A program made the translations under genes and the position numbers. A stretch of 64,000 nt of DNA, taken from Salinivirga cyanobacteriivorans. Lineage in GTDB: Bacteria; Bacteroidota; Bacteroidia; Bacteroidales; Salinivirgaceae. Shown here one piece after another: positions 38,030-45,874 of the stretch. Each line of letters begins with the position of its first letter. Position 1 is the first letter of the stretch. Location of the stretch: assembly GCF_001443605.1 (NCBI RefSeq), contig NZ_CP013118.1, forward strand, positions 2,305,501 to 2,369,500, read 5' to 3'. Below the pieces are notes generated by a model that worked only from the letters and a program-made list of their open reading frames with translations, did not search any database and had not been told where the DNA came from.

Positions 38030-38054
38030 TTAACGTATATTATTTTATACGTAA
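38030..38054. promoter_or_regulatory. Candidate operator of hipBA
   Basis: Inverted repeat TTAACGTATA and TATACGTAA around a short AT spacer, beginning 18 bp upstream of the hipB start. HipB-type repressors bind palindromes in this position; the match to any known site cannot be checked here. Confidence 0.5.
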
Positions 38055-38189
38055 CAAATATAGTGAGAAAATTTGATTTTATAGCAAACGCCCCCAAAAA
38101 GTGGCTCAATTTGAAATATGAAATGTAACATTAGTCGAATTTGAATATCCAGAAACTATCGTTGCATAGTACCTGTCCATAAACTAAAG

Positions 38190-38305
38190 AGTCTGAGCTA
38201 TAAAGTTCGAGGCTTGCTTTGAATGAATATCAGGAGCCCCGAGAATCGGGATGATTGATGCGAATGAAAAGTATAACGAAGTTAGCGGACTTTATAGACA
38301 GACTC
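38190..38305. repeat. Nested-hairpin element
   Basis: About 116 bp bounded by imperfect inverted ends GAGTCTGAGCTATAAAGTTCG and CGGACTTTATAGACAGACTC, with an inner hairpin CCCGA-GAA-TCGGG at 38238-38250. It looks like a small structured element inserted in the gap upstream of hipB; function unknown. Confidence 0.55.
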
Positions 38306-38310
38306 TGCAT

Positions 38311-38343
38311 AGACCCGGCGCGTCTTCAAGACGCACTGGGTCT
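38311..38343. repeat. Small dispersed hairpin, copy 2
   Basis: AGACCCGGCGCGTCTT and its near-complement AGACGCACTGGGTCT around CA; copy of the hairpin at 34955. The 38013-38625 gap holds, in order, the hipBA operator, a 38-bp stretch resembling the R2 tail (TCAATTTGAAATATG), the nested-hairpin element, this hairpin and an R2 copy. Confidence 0.7.
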
Positions 38344-38354
38344 TATGGGGATTA

Positions 38355-38590
38355 TTTCTCGCTGAGGCACGCAGAGTTTTTACGTTGAGTTACACGGAGC
38401 TCTCTGCAAAACTCTGCGGAGTACTCAACGGAACTCTGCGAGAACTTCTTTTTATGAGAGACCGTTCTCTTCGATTCGCTTTTGCCTTCACACGAGGCGA
38501 TTCAGAGAACTGCGGTGGTGGGGATTGAACCGGAATGGTTTGTTTGCTGGTGCAATTTGAAACGAAAAGTGTGGCACAAATCGAATCAGA
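38355..38590. repeat. R2 repeat, copy C
   Basis: Full-length R2: TTTCTCGCTGAGGC at the left, the paired CGTTCTCT ... AGAGAACTGCGG section, and a tail TGCAATTTGAAACG ... GGCACAAATCGAAT that also follows copies D and F. Confidence 0.85.
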
Positions 38591-38625
38591 TTACCTGAGA
38601 AAATTAATTGTAAAAAGTGAGCCTT

Positions 38626-39264
38626 TTAGATAAAATCATTTTCTTTCAAAAACCTTTCTACACTTTTTGATATTCGTTTTTTAACTTCTTCTAATTTCAA
38701 CCCTTTTTCTTTAACCATTATTGGCCAATCATGGGTTTGCAGGTCATCGAAATAATGAAGACTTTTTACTACATGGAATAAGTTCCTGTTTTTATATTTT
38801 AACTCATAAAACTTAACCATTTGATTAACGGTGTATTCTTCCAATAAAAAATAAACATCAATAAAGTCTTTAGAACGGGTGCCATTTCCGGCAATTGCAT
38901 TCAATTTCATTGCTGTTATGTCCCTAACAGAATAAAGCCTGACTTTATCTGATTCAATTATTGGGTCAATAAGTGGATATTTATGTGTTAAAAATTCAAT
39001 TTTGATGCTGTTGATATGTCCCTTTAGTGTATAAAGAGCAGAATAATCAAGACTGAAATTATACTTTTCTTCTAAATACTGTAGTAAGGTATCAGCGTCA
39101 AAAACATCTATTGTAAAAAAGTCAAGATCTATAGATTTTCGATGACCAATTTGCAAGGCCAGTGCAGTTCCACCGGCAAGGCTAAAATTTTTGAGATTTG
39201 CATCAGCACATAAATGCTCTAATAATTCCAGTGTGCCTGGTTCGATTGTGTTTTTCTGTAACAT
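38626..39264 (-). CDS. AbiEii/AbiGii-type nucleotidyltransferase toxin, module 2
   Basis: 212-aa paralog of the protein at 33799. Signature AGGTALALQIGHRKSIDLDF followed by KLNAIAGNGTRSKDFIDVYF. Same overlap (46 bp) with the DUF6922 gene before it. Clearly diverged from module 1 so the two are not a recent duplication; either old paralogs or separate arrivals. Confidence 0.85.
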   Translation of the reverse strand: MLQKNTIEPGTLELLEHLCADANLKNFSLAGGTALALQIGHRKSIDLDFFTIDVFDADTLLQYLEEKYNFSLDYSALYTLKGHINSIKIEFLTHKYPLIDPIIESDKVRLYSVRDITAMKLNAIAGNGTRSKDFIDVYFLLEEYTVNQMVKFYELKYKNRNLFHVVKSLHYFDDLQTHDWPIMVKEKGLKLEEVKKRISKSVERFLKENDFI

Positions 39265-39527
39265 TTAAAGTCTGATTTTGGCAAATTAAAAAAGAAACTG
39301 GCAAAATTAAGCGTCTTTTTATCTAAAGAGCCGGCATTTTTTAATTCCTGAATTATATCAGCTTTCGAATAAAAAAGAAAAAGCAGCTTTAAGTCTTTTA
39401 GATCGCCCATCGTAAAGACACGTTCAATAATAATCCGTTTATTTTCCAGCATGTCAAGTTTTTCCGCATCCACATCCCAGAAAAGGTGCGGAGAAAAATC
39501 TTTAGGCGATATATTTCTTTTGTCCAT
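39219..39527 (-). CDS. DUF6922 protein, likely antitoxin partner, module 2
   Basis: 102-aa paralog of the protein at 34371, with ISPKDFSPHLFWDVDAEKLD at the N-terminus. A longer frame starts at a TTG (39542), but the homologous start of module 1 and a -7 box at 39547-39554, which would place the transcript start near 39540, both favour ATG at 39527. Confidence 0.8.
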   Translation of the reverse strand: MDKRNISPKDFSPHLFWDVDAEKLDMLENKRIIIERVFTMGDLKDLKLLFLFYSKADIIQELKNAGSLDKKTLNFASFFFNLPKSDFKCYRKTQSNQAHWNY

Positions 39528-39546
39528 GTATTTTGAATGCAATATA

Positions 39547-39573
39547 CAAAGTTAATGAAATTATAGTTACTAT
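39547..39573 (-). promoter_or_regulatory. Promoter and palindromic operator of DUF6922 module 2
   Basis: TAACTTTG on the minus strand (39547-39554) and the palindrome ATAGTTACTAT (39563-39573), identical to those of module 1. The conservation extends to an R2 repeat placed the same way at about 39590. Confidence 0.6.
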
Positions 39574-39589
39574 GTTAAGTCGGTTTTTT

Positions 39590-39835
39590 GTTTCTCGCTG
39601 AGGCTCGCAGAGTTTTTTCGCAGAGTTACACGGAGCTTTCTGCGAAACTCAGCGGTATAATCAGCGGAACTCTGCGAGAACTTATTTTTAAAAATGAGAG
39701 CACGTTCTCTTCGATTCCCCTTACCTTCCCACGATCTCACTCAGAGAGCTACGTTGGTGGAGTCAGTTGCCTTTTATTTGGGGGTTTCAGGTGGTGTAAT
39801 TTGAACCGGAATTAGTGGCGCAAATCGAATTATAT
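39590..39835. repeat. R2 repeat, copy D
   Basis: Full-length copy: TTTCTCGCTGAGGCTCGCAG at the left, complement CTCTGCGAGAACTT, then the second section ending AGAGAGCTACGTTGGTGG and the tail GGTGTAATTTGAACCGG ... GGCGCAAATCGAATTA. The 39543-39856 gap contains only this and the module 2 promoter. Confidence 0.85.
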
Positions 39836-39856
39836 TCTCTAAGTGGTATATGAGGT

Positions 39857-40732
39857 CTAACTGGCAAATAAAACTCTTTTAGTCAATAATTTAAAGTAAT
39901 CTTTTGTCCAAAACTCAAATATTCGCTGGTCTTTTATAAAGGGCTTAACTTCGTTAATAGCTTTTTCAATGTTCAATGTGTCGATTTTATTATTCATTAG
40001 TTCAATAAATCGTTTCTCATCTAGTAAAACACGGCGGTCAAAATCACCACTTTCAATCATTCTTTCTTTCAAATGTTCAAGATTTAGCTTTATGTTGTTT
40101 TTTACATACCATTCGAAATCATACCAATCACGGCCTTTTACACGTGTCTTCCATTTTCTGCATAATACGGCGTGCATTTTACCCGCAAAAAGGTTGGGTA
40201 AAGTCATAGAGACAATATTAAAGGTCATTGGCATTAACAATGTTTTTGCTTCAGTTTGAAATTTTAAGGGCGGGTTCGTATCAACTTCAATCTTAATTTT
40301 TATTTTTTTTTGGTAATTGATGCCCTCAAGAATGTTTTCTAAATCTGCTGTATCAATATCAAGCGTGTGTATTGAAGTATCATTTTTCAAAAAAGCTGAT
40401 TCTATATTTGATGATTTACCTTTTTTCTCTTTTTTCTTTAATTTTATACGGACTCCAAGCGCATCAAATTCGTCAATGATATATTTAAAATAATCTTCAA
40501 TATTAAAATTTTGGTCTTTCTCTATAAGTGAAAAATCCAAATCTTCCGAAAATCTATTTAATCCATATAAAACTCTCAAAGAAGTTCCCCCATAAAATGC
40601 AGCTTTACTAAAAAAGCCTCCTCTATATAATCCTAATAAGGTTATTTCCTGAAAAATCTCTTTTAATGCATTTATAATATCATCTTCAGAATTAATTTCG
40701 TATTTAGTTAGCATTTGCTTAATTATGCTCAT
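39857..40732 (-). CDS. abiEii: AbiEii-family nucleotidyltransferase toxin
   Basis: 291-aa toxin of the type IV AbiE system. The nucleotidyltransferase motif is YGGTSLRVLYGLNRFSEDLD; the LFAGKMHAVLCRKWKTRVKGRDWYD segment is typical of the family. Overlaps the AbiEi-like gene by 4 bp. AbiE systems block phage growth by abortive infection; related toxins modify tRNA. Confidence 0.9.
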   Translation of the reverse strand: MSIIKQMLTKYEINSEDDIINALKEIFQEITLLGLYRGGFFSKAAFYGGTSLRVLYGLNRFSEDLDFSLIEKDQNFNIEDYFKYIIDEFDALGVRIKLKKKEKKGKSSNIESAFLKNDTSIHTLDIDTADLENILEGINYQKKIKIKIEVDTNPPLKFQTEAKTLLMPMTFNIVSMTLPNLFAGKMHAVLCRKWKTRVKGRDWYDFEWYVKNNIKLNLEHLKERMIESGDFDRRVLLDEKRFIELMNNKIDTLNIEKAINEVKPFIKDQRIFEFWTKDYFKLLTKRVLFAS

Positions 40733-41376
40733 AATTCTTTTATTAAATTTAGAAGTATTTGGATCTTTTTTGATTTCGATATCTTATAATATTCTTCGAG
40801 GATGTTAGTGTCAAAATCCTCTAAATCTTCAATATCAATTCTTATATCGTTTTCTAAAAAGTCAATCATAGCGGCACTGGAAGTTAATTGTACACCTGAG
40901 GTTAAATATATTTTATCACAAAGAGCTTTTTCTTTCCCGGCAATAAGAAAGTTTGCATTTCTTGAACGCTCTATTTTTATACCAATGCTGAATAACTCTT
41001 TTTTTATATGTTTATAGGAAAAAACACCCACACTGGTTTTAAAAGATTTTGAACGTTTTGGTGTAACCGCAGTAACTTCATGGGTTGATTCCGGAATCAG
41101 GCCATGAAAATTTAATGCGTAATCAAGTGATATATAAGAAGGATTATCTAATAAAATATTTGATAGGAGTTCTTTTGAAATAATGGTTTTAGTAACCTGG
41201 GAATTATGAATATAAAATCCTTTTTTTATTGGTTGTATAATGTTCTTCCTTTTTAAATTTGCTATTTTATCATTAATATTCACATAACCCAGGCTTGTAA
41301 GTATGCTTTTTAAGGTTGCATAATCAATAATATGTGTTTTATATTCCAGCAGTTTGTTTTCTATTAACAAATCCAT
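40729..41376 (-). CDS. abiEi: AbiEi-family antitoxin
   Basis: About 215-aa protein with a winged-helix N-terminal domain (INDKIANLKRKNIIQPIKKG) and the AbiEi core (YISLDYALNFHGLIPEST and VTAVTPKRSKSF). It is the antitoxin and autorepressor of the pair. A GTG at 41394 would add six residues but lies inside a perfect palindrome; ATG at 41376 leaves the operator upstream. Confidence 0.88.
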   Translation of the reverse strand: MDLLIENKLLEYKTHIIDYATLKSILTSLGYVNINDKIANLKRKNIIQPIKKGFYIHNSQVTKTIISKELLSNILLDNPSYISLDYALNFHGLIPESTHEVTAVTPKRSKSFKTSVGVFSYKHIKKELFSIGIKIERSRNANFLIAGKEKALCDKIYLTSGVQLTSSAAMIDFLENDIRIDIEDLEDFDTNILEEYYKISKSKKIQILLNLIKEL

Positions 41377-41390
41377 AAAGCAATGATTTT

Positions 41391-41425
41391 GCACAGATAA
41401 TATGCATATTGAATATTATCTGTGC
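41391..41425. promoter_or_regulatory. Perfect 13-bp inverted repeat, abiE operator
   Basis: Arms GCACAGATAATAT and ATATTATCTGTGC with a 9-bp spacer, centred about 30 bp before the abiEi start. Canonical AbiEi proteins repress their own promoters by binding inverted repeats there, so this is a strong operator candidate. Confidence 0.75.
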
Positions 41426-41454
41426 AAATATAGTAATTTTTACAGGAGCTTCTT

Positions 41455-41535
41455 ATAAAACGATCTTTTTTATGAGAGACCGTTCTCTTCGATTCGCTTT
41501 TACCCGCGCACGAGGCCACTCAGAGAACTACGGTG
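41455..41535. repeat. R2 repeat, copy E (partial)
   Basis: Only the second section is present: ATGAGAGACCGTTCTCTTCG to CAGAGAACTACGGTGGTGG. The CGCAGAG palindrome part is missing. It ends 12 bp from the stop of the downstream ATPase gene. Confidence 0.8.
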
Positions 41536-41547
41536 GTGGATACAATT

Positions 41548-42762
41548 TTAATACAAAAATCCAAATAACCATAAAGGTATCTGGTTTCCAAACCCCGATT
41601 CAACATTATCCATGGCTATATAAGCGTTTTCAGTTTCTGCAATTTGCTTTTTAGTTTTACTTTTTCCTCCAACCTCAAGGGTATATTTTCCATCAATTAT
41701 AAAATCACCGTATTTTGGATAGGTTAGTGTATGATCATTTTTTAGTTGATTAAATAGAAACGTTTCACGAAGTGTGCCCACATTTATGTTATTCTCTGAA
41801 AATGCATACATCGAATTTGTATTATCAAAGAATATTTTATCCGGCTTATTCATAATCTGATTCCCAATGGCTTTTGCACTTAAAATATTTATTAATTCAG
41901 CTTTTGCCAGATAATTGAGGTATTTTAAAAGTGTGCGATAATCTGATATAAACAATTGTTCTGATAGCTTACTTAAATTAGGAGCATAAGGAGCAGATCC
42001 GGTTAATAATACAAGTAATCGCTTAAGTCGCAAAGAAGTTTCAAAATTAATATCGGTTACTGATGGAATATCAGTTTCCAGAATCACATTTGTTACCTCA
42101 TTAATTCTTTGATAATAATTTTCCAGACCTTCGGTATAAAAAGGGTAATAACCAAACTTTAAATAATCATTGAATAGTGGGATTATCTTGATCTGTGTGG
42201 TTATTTCAGCAGCCAAATCACCATGGTTCTGCAGTACGGAAACAAAGGATTGAGGCATTATATTTAACTCCTCGTTTAGTAGCAGGTATTCACGAAATGA
42301 CAAGCCGGGCAACCGGTAACTCACTTTACGACGACTTAAATCGCCAGCTCCCGTATATAATTGTAAAATTGAAGAACCAGAATAAATCAGGTAAAGATCG
42401 GGATAGGAATCATAGATATTTTTAATCTCTAATGACCAATCCAATCCTTTTTCTTTTTGAGGGTATTTATGCACTTCATCGATGAATAAGAATTTACCAC
42501 CATTTTTATAGTACCAGTCTGCTAACTCAATTAATTGATGTCTAAAAAAATATGCATTATCGAGTGAAACATATAATACATGTTCCCCTTGCTTTTGAAG
42601 TTCCTGGGCTTTTTGTAACATCAAAGTGGTTTTCCCCACACCCCGGGAACCCTTAATTTCAATTAATCTGGTATTCCAGTTAATAGATTCATATAAAGCT
42701 CTGATAAAATTTCTATTCACTAATCGAATTAAGCGATCACCGGTTTCAATCAATTGTTCCAT
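41548..42762 (-). CDS. AAA ATPase with DUF4143 domain, copy 1
   Basis: 404-aa ATPase (COG1373 type). Walker A GSRGVGKTTL near residue 40, Walker B FLFIDEVHKYP, sensor segment IYSGSSILQLYTGAGDLSRR, then a helix-turn-helix linker and a C-terminal DUF4143 nuclease-like fold with VGGKSKTKKQIAE. Ends IPLWLFGFLY. Very common in Bacteroidota and archaea; the function is unknown. A paralog lies at 46150. Confidence 0.88.
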   Translation of the reverse strand: MEQLIETGDRLIRLVNRNFIRALYESINWNTRLIEIKGSRGVGKTTLMLQKAQELQKQGEHVLYVSLDNAYFFRHQLIELADWYYKNGGKFLFIDEVHKYPQKEKGLDWSLEIKNIYDSYPDLYLIYSGSSILQLYTGAGDLSRRKVSYRLPGLSFREYLLLNEELNIMPQSFVSVLQNHGDLAAEITTQIKIIPLFNDYLKFGYYPFYTEGLENYYQRINEVTNVILETDIPSVTDINFETSLRLKRLLVLLTGSAPYAPNLSKLSEQLFISDYRTLLKYLNYLAKAELINILSAKAIGNQIMNKPDKIFFDNTNSMYAFSENNINVGTLRETFLFNQLKNDHTLTYPKYGDFIIDGKYTLEVGGKSKTKKQIAETENAYIAMDNVESGFGNQIPLWLFGFLY

Positions 42763-42848
42763 TTTTTTAGCCTTTATGCAAATGTAGCTATTTTATGGAT
42801 TGGAATCCAGTTTTTTATTCTTTTTTATGGAATGCATTCCGTTTAAGG

Positions 42849-43072
42849 TTTCTCGCAGAGTTTTCCACAGAGTTGCGCAGAGTTACACTGAGCCTTTTGC
42901 GAAACTCTGCAAAGCACTCAGCGAAACGCTTCAAGAACTTTTTTAAAGAATTACGAACCCGTTCTCTTCGATTTGCTTTTGCCTTGCCGGTAGGCTAATC
43001 AGAGAACTGCTGTGGAGGTTCTTGTTTTCGTGGCACAATTTGGGCCGGAAACTGTGGTGTAAAACGAATATA
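42849..43072. repeat. R2 repeat, copy F
   Basis: Copy with TTTCTCGCAGAG at the left, the TTCTCTTCGATTTGC ... CAGAGAACTGCTGTGG section and the tail GTGGCACAATTTGGGCCGG. It occupies most of the 42763-43073 part of a 507-bp gap; the remainder (43074-43202) is a gene remnant. Confidence 0.8.
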
Positions 43073-43073
43073 G

Positions 43074-43202
43074 TTAGCTACGTTGGTGTTTTTCAGGATA
43101 CCAATTTTTCAGATCCAATCCGGTTTGTTTTTCGAGTTCAAGAATCATTGGATAGAAATGGGTTCTAAGTTTATTGATTCGTAAGACTTTTGCTTTTATC
43201 CA
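43074..43202 (-). pseudogene. C-terminal remnant of an unidentified gene
   Basis: The minus strand reads a 42-codon open stretch ending in a stop at 43074: pieces KVLRINKLRTHFYPMI and LEKQTGLDLKNWYPEKHQRS are protein-like and lack a start codon (two stop codons precede it). I do not recognise the family. It lies downstream of the glycosyltransferase on the same strand. Confidence 0.35.
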
Positions 43203-43269
43203 TTTTTATTAATGAATCGTTCAGTTAGCTGAAAAAAAGCAGCCGAGAAAAGCTAGTCCGAAAGAGATA

Positions 43270-44589
43270 TCATTGTATTTTATTTATGATATCAGTTAAC
43301 TTTTCAACTTGTCTTTTTCTTGAAAACTCTTCTACGTTTTTGCTTTCACAGTGCAACTTACCTTCAGCTATATATTCATTCATTATAGATTCAAGAAGTT
43401 CTGTAAATTCCTTCTGATTTTTAACTAAATAGCCTGAATGCGTATACTCAATAATTTCTGCTTGTCTGTTTTTATTATATCCCTCATCATTTATTGGGAA
43501 ATACTTATTTTTAAGTTTTAGGGCGTCTTCGTCATTTGTATAGCACAAAAGAATACGGGTTTTGGCGGCTAAATAATCGTAAATCTTTGTTCCTGTTATG
43601 GAGTAATCATTAAACAAAAGCAACAAATCCTGATTTTTCAGATAGGCAAGTAATTCTTGATTTGGAATTTTATTTAAAAAAGAAACCTTTCCCATCAATG
43701 CAATATACTCATTATCAACAACCCTTGAGATGTATTCATTTTTAGACGTACCAATAAAAGTTAATTTTATATTCGCATTACCTTTTAGGGATAAATAATT
43801 ATGAAACGCAGATAAAACACTTTTTACTGGGTGCCAGGGATAAATAGAACCTGCTAAAGCAACTTTTAGAATATCAGAACTTTGCTTAGTACTAGCGGTT
43901 TTATTATGATCGTTATAACCATTAGGAACGATTAAAATCTCTTTACCTTTTATTAATTGCTGAATTTTATATTTTAAAAAATCTGAAACAGTAATTATTC
44001 TTGACGAATTATTTATGTATTTCTTTTCAAAACATGAATTCCAAACCTTCAGAAGAATGTTTTTACTTCTTGATTTGCTTTGTGTCCAGGGGTCACGATA
44101 ATCAGCCAACCATGGAATATTAAACTTTCCCGATAACTTTGAAGCGTATTTGAAAAGGATGAAAGGTTCACCCGTGGCAATAATCGCATCAACCTTATGC
44201 TGTTTTAAGTACGCTTTGGTTCCCCTGTATAATCCTGCTTTGGGACCCACTAAAAATAAAAATTGCATAAACTCATACCAAGCTGTAATGACTTTGCGTA
44301 ATAGGCGGAAGCGCTTTTCGCCATATTTTAGCAACAAACGATTGGATAAATTGGGTTTGTAGGGTGTACGTATAATGGTTCCGGTTTGATTTTCTTCAAT
44401 AATGGTTTCGTTGGTTTCTCCGGGCGCAATATAATCCAAATGACTGCCGTATTTATTGCCCCACTGCCGCGTAACTACGATGGGATAAAGACCAAATTCA
44501 TGAAAATATTTATACCATGAATAAGGGCGCAAGCCTCCTACGGAAACGTAAGGCGGAAAATCGTATGCAAGTATGAGGACTTTTTTCAT
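43270..44589 (-). CDS. Glycosyltransferase family 4-like
   Basis: 439-aa GT-B glycosyltransferase. N-terminal segment ILAYDFPPYVSVGGLRPYSW is typical of family 4 enzymes; the C-terminal nucleotide-sugar half includes IVPNGYNDHNK and LLLFNDYSITGTKIYDYLA. The open frame runs 19 residues further upstream, but that part is R1 repeat read as protein (KKKIFLMLLNFLMVIFEP), so I start at ATG 44589. A 27-codon copy of its start lies at 47498. Confidence 0.85.
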   Translation of the reverse strand: MKKVLILAYDFPPYVSVGGLRPYSWYKYFHEFGLYPIVVTRQWGNKYGSHLDYIAPGETNETIIEENQTGTIIRTPYKPNLSNRLLLKYGEKRFRLLRKVITAWYEFMQFLFLVGPKAGLYRGTKAYLKQHKVDAIIATGEPFILFKYASKLSGKFNIPWLADYRDPWTQSKSRSKNILLKVWNSCFEKKYINNSSRIITVSDFLKYKIQQLIKGKEILIVPNGYNDHNKTASTKQSSDILKVALAGSIYPWHPVKSVLSAFHNYLSLKGNANIKLTFIGTSKNEYISRVVDNEYIALMGKVSFLNKIPNQELLAYLKNQDLLLLFNDYSITGTKIYDYLAAKTRILLCYTNDEDALKLKNKYFPINDEGYNKNRQAEIIEYTHSGYLVKNQKEFTELLESIMNEYIAEGKLHCESKNVEEFSRKRQVEKLTDIINKIQ

Positions 44590-44779
44590 TGGTTCAAATA
44601 TAACCATTAAGAAATTAAGAAGCATTAAGAATATTTTCTTCTTCATTTTCCTTCATGCCTTAATGGTTCATAAAACAAGACTAACCATTAAAAAGCTAAC
44701 CATGAAGAAATTAAGAAGCATTAAGAATATTTTTTTCTTCTTCATTTCCCTTCATGTCTTAATGGTCCAAAACAGACTA
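44590..44779. repeat. R1 repeat array, left of GxxExxY copy 2
   Basis: Two R1 units of a subtype: TAACCATTAAGAAATTAAG, GCATTAAGAATATTTTCTTC, CTTCATGCCTTAATGGTT. They start at the first base upstream of the glycosyltransferase start codon and end at the stop of the next gene. Confidence 0.88.
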
Positions 44780-45193
44780 TTATGGCAAATCGTTAAAAAA
44801 CTCATTAACAAATGGTTTCATCGCTTCAGAAATGTTGACTACATTAAAATTAAACAATAACCCTTGCGGTTTTTGTAACAACTTCATATAGGTCATCAAT
44901 TGGGCTTCATGTATTGGTAAAATATGTTCTATGGCTTTTAGCTCAACAATTATGGTATCGTTGACCAATAAATCTAAGCGCAGATCCGCCTCTAGGTCAA
45001 TACCATCATAGATTACAGGCACTATAACTTGCTGTTGGACATGATAACCGTTTTTAATTAGTTCGTGTTTCAGGCACTTCTCGTATATACTTTCCAGTAA
45101 ACCGGGGCCTAAGGCTTTATGTACCTTTATAGCAAGGCCGGTAATATCATAAGAGAGTTGCGTAACTGCTTTTTTTGTTTTGTAACTATTCAT
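44780..45193 (-). CDS. GxxExxY protein (PDDEXK-like), copy 2
   Basis: 137-aa GxxExxY protein: GLLESIYE naming motif, DLRLDLLVND and IVELKAIE as probable PDDEXK active-site residues. Identical in protein sequence, and by eye in DNA, to copy 3 at 45461. Surrounded by R1 repeats on both sides. No known function; see findings. Confidence 0.87.
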   Translation of the reverse strand: MNSYKTKKAVTQLSYDITGLAIKVHKALGPGLLESIYEKCLKHELIKNGYHVQQQVIVPVIYDGIDLEADLRLDLLVNDTIIVELKAIEHILPIHEAQLMTYMKLLQKPQGLLFNFNVVNISEAMKPFVNEFFNDLP

Positions 45194-45460
45194 AAATTAT
45201 CAATTAAATATTAACCATTAAGGAATTAAGATACATTAAGAATGTTTTCTTCTTCTTCACTTTTCTTCATGTCTTAATGGTTCAAAAAAAAATAAGATTA
45301 ACCATTAAGAAATTAAGAAGCATTAAGAATATTTTCTTCTTCATTTTCCTTCATGCCTTAATGGTTCATAAAAAAAAGACTAACCATTAAGAAATTAAGA
45401 AGCATTAAGAATATTTTCTTCTTCATTTCCCTTCATGTCTTAATGGTCCAAAACAGACTA
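45194..45460. repeat. R1 repeat array between GxxExxY copies 2 and 3
   Basis: Three R1 units of the CTTCATGCCTTAATGGTT subtype between the two identical genes. The first 27 bp after the gene (AAATTATCAATTAAATATTAACC) are the same as those after copy 3. Confidence 0.88.
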
Positions 45461-45874
45461 TTATGGCAAATCGTTAAAAAACTCATTAACAAATGGTTTC
45501 ATCGCTTCAGAAATGTTGACTACATTAAAATTAAACAATAACCCTTGCGGTTTTTGTAACAACTTCATATAGGTCATCAATTGGGCTTCATGTATTGGTA
45601 AAATATGTTCTATGGCTTTTAGCTCAACAATTATGGTATCGTTGACCAATAAATCTAAGCGCAGATCCGCCTCTAGGTCAATACCATCATAGATTACAGG
45701 CACTATAACTTGCTGTTGGACATGATAACCGTTTTTAATTAGTTCGTGTTTCAGGCACTTCTCGTATATACTTTCCAGTAAACCGGGGCCTAAGGCTTTA
45801 TGTACCTTTATAGCAAGGCCGGTAATATCATAAGAGAGTTGCGTAACTGCTTTTTTTGTTTTGTAACTATTCAT
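45461..45874 (-). CDS. GxxExxY protein (PDDEXK-like), copy 3
   Basis: 137-aa protein identical to copy 2, at a distance of 681 bp. Identity continues into the flanking repeat on both sides, pointing to a recent tandem duplication by recombination or copying of a repeat-gene unit. Confidence 0.87.
   Translation of the reverse strand: MNSYKTKKAVTQLSYDITGLAIKVHKALGPGLLESIYEKCLKHELIKNGYHVQQQVIVPVIYDGIDLEADLRLDLLVNDTIIVELKAIEHILPIHEAQLMTYMKLLQKPQGLLFNFNVVNISEAMKPFVNEFFNDLP

Noticed and set aside
44590..44646. N-terminal extension of the glycosyltransferase at 43270
   Set aside because: The extra 19 residues are encoded by an R1 repeat; the copy of the gene start at 47578 also begins at the later ATG.
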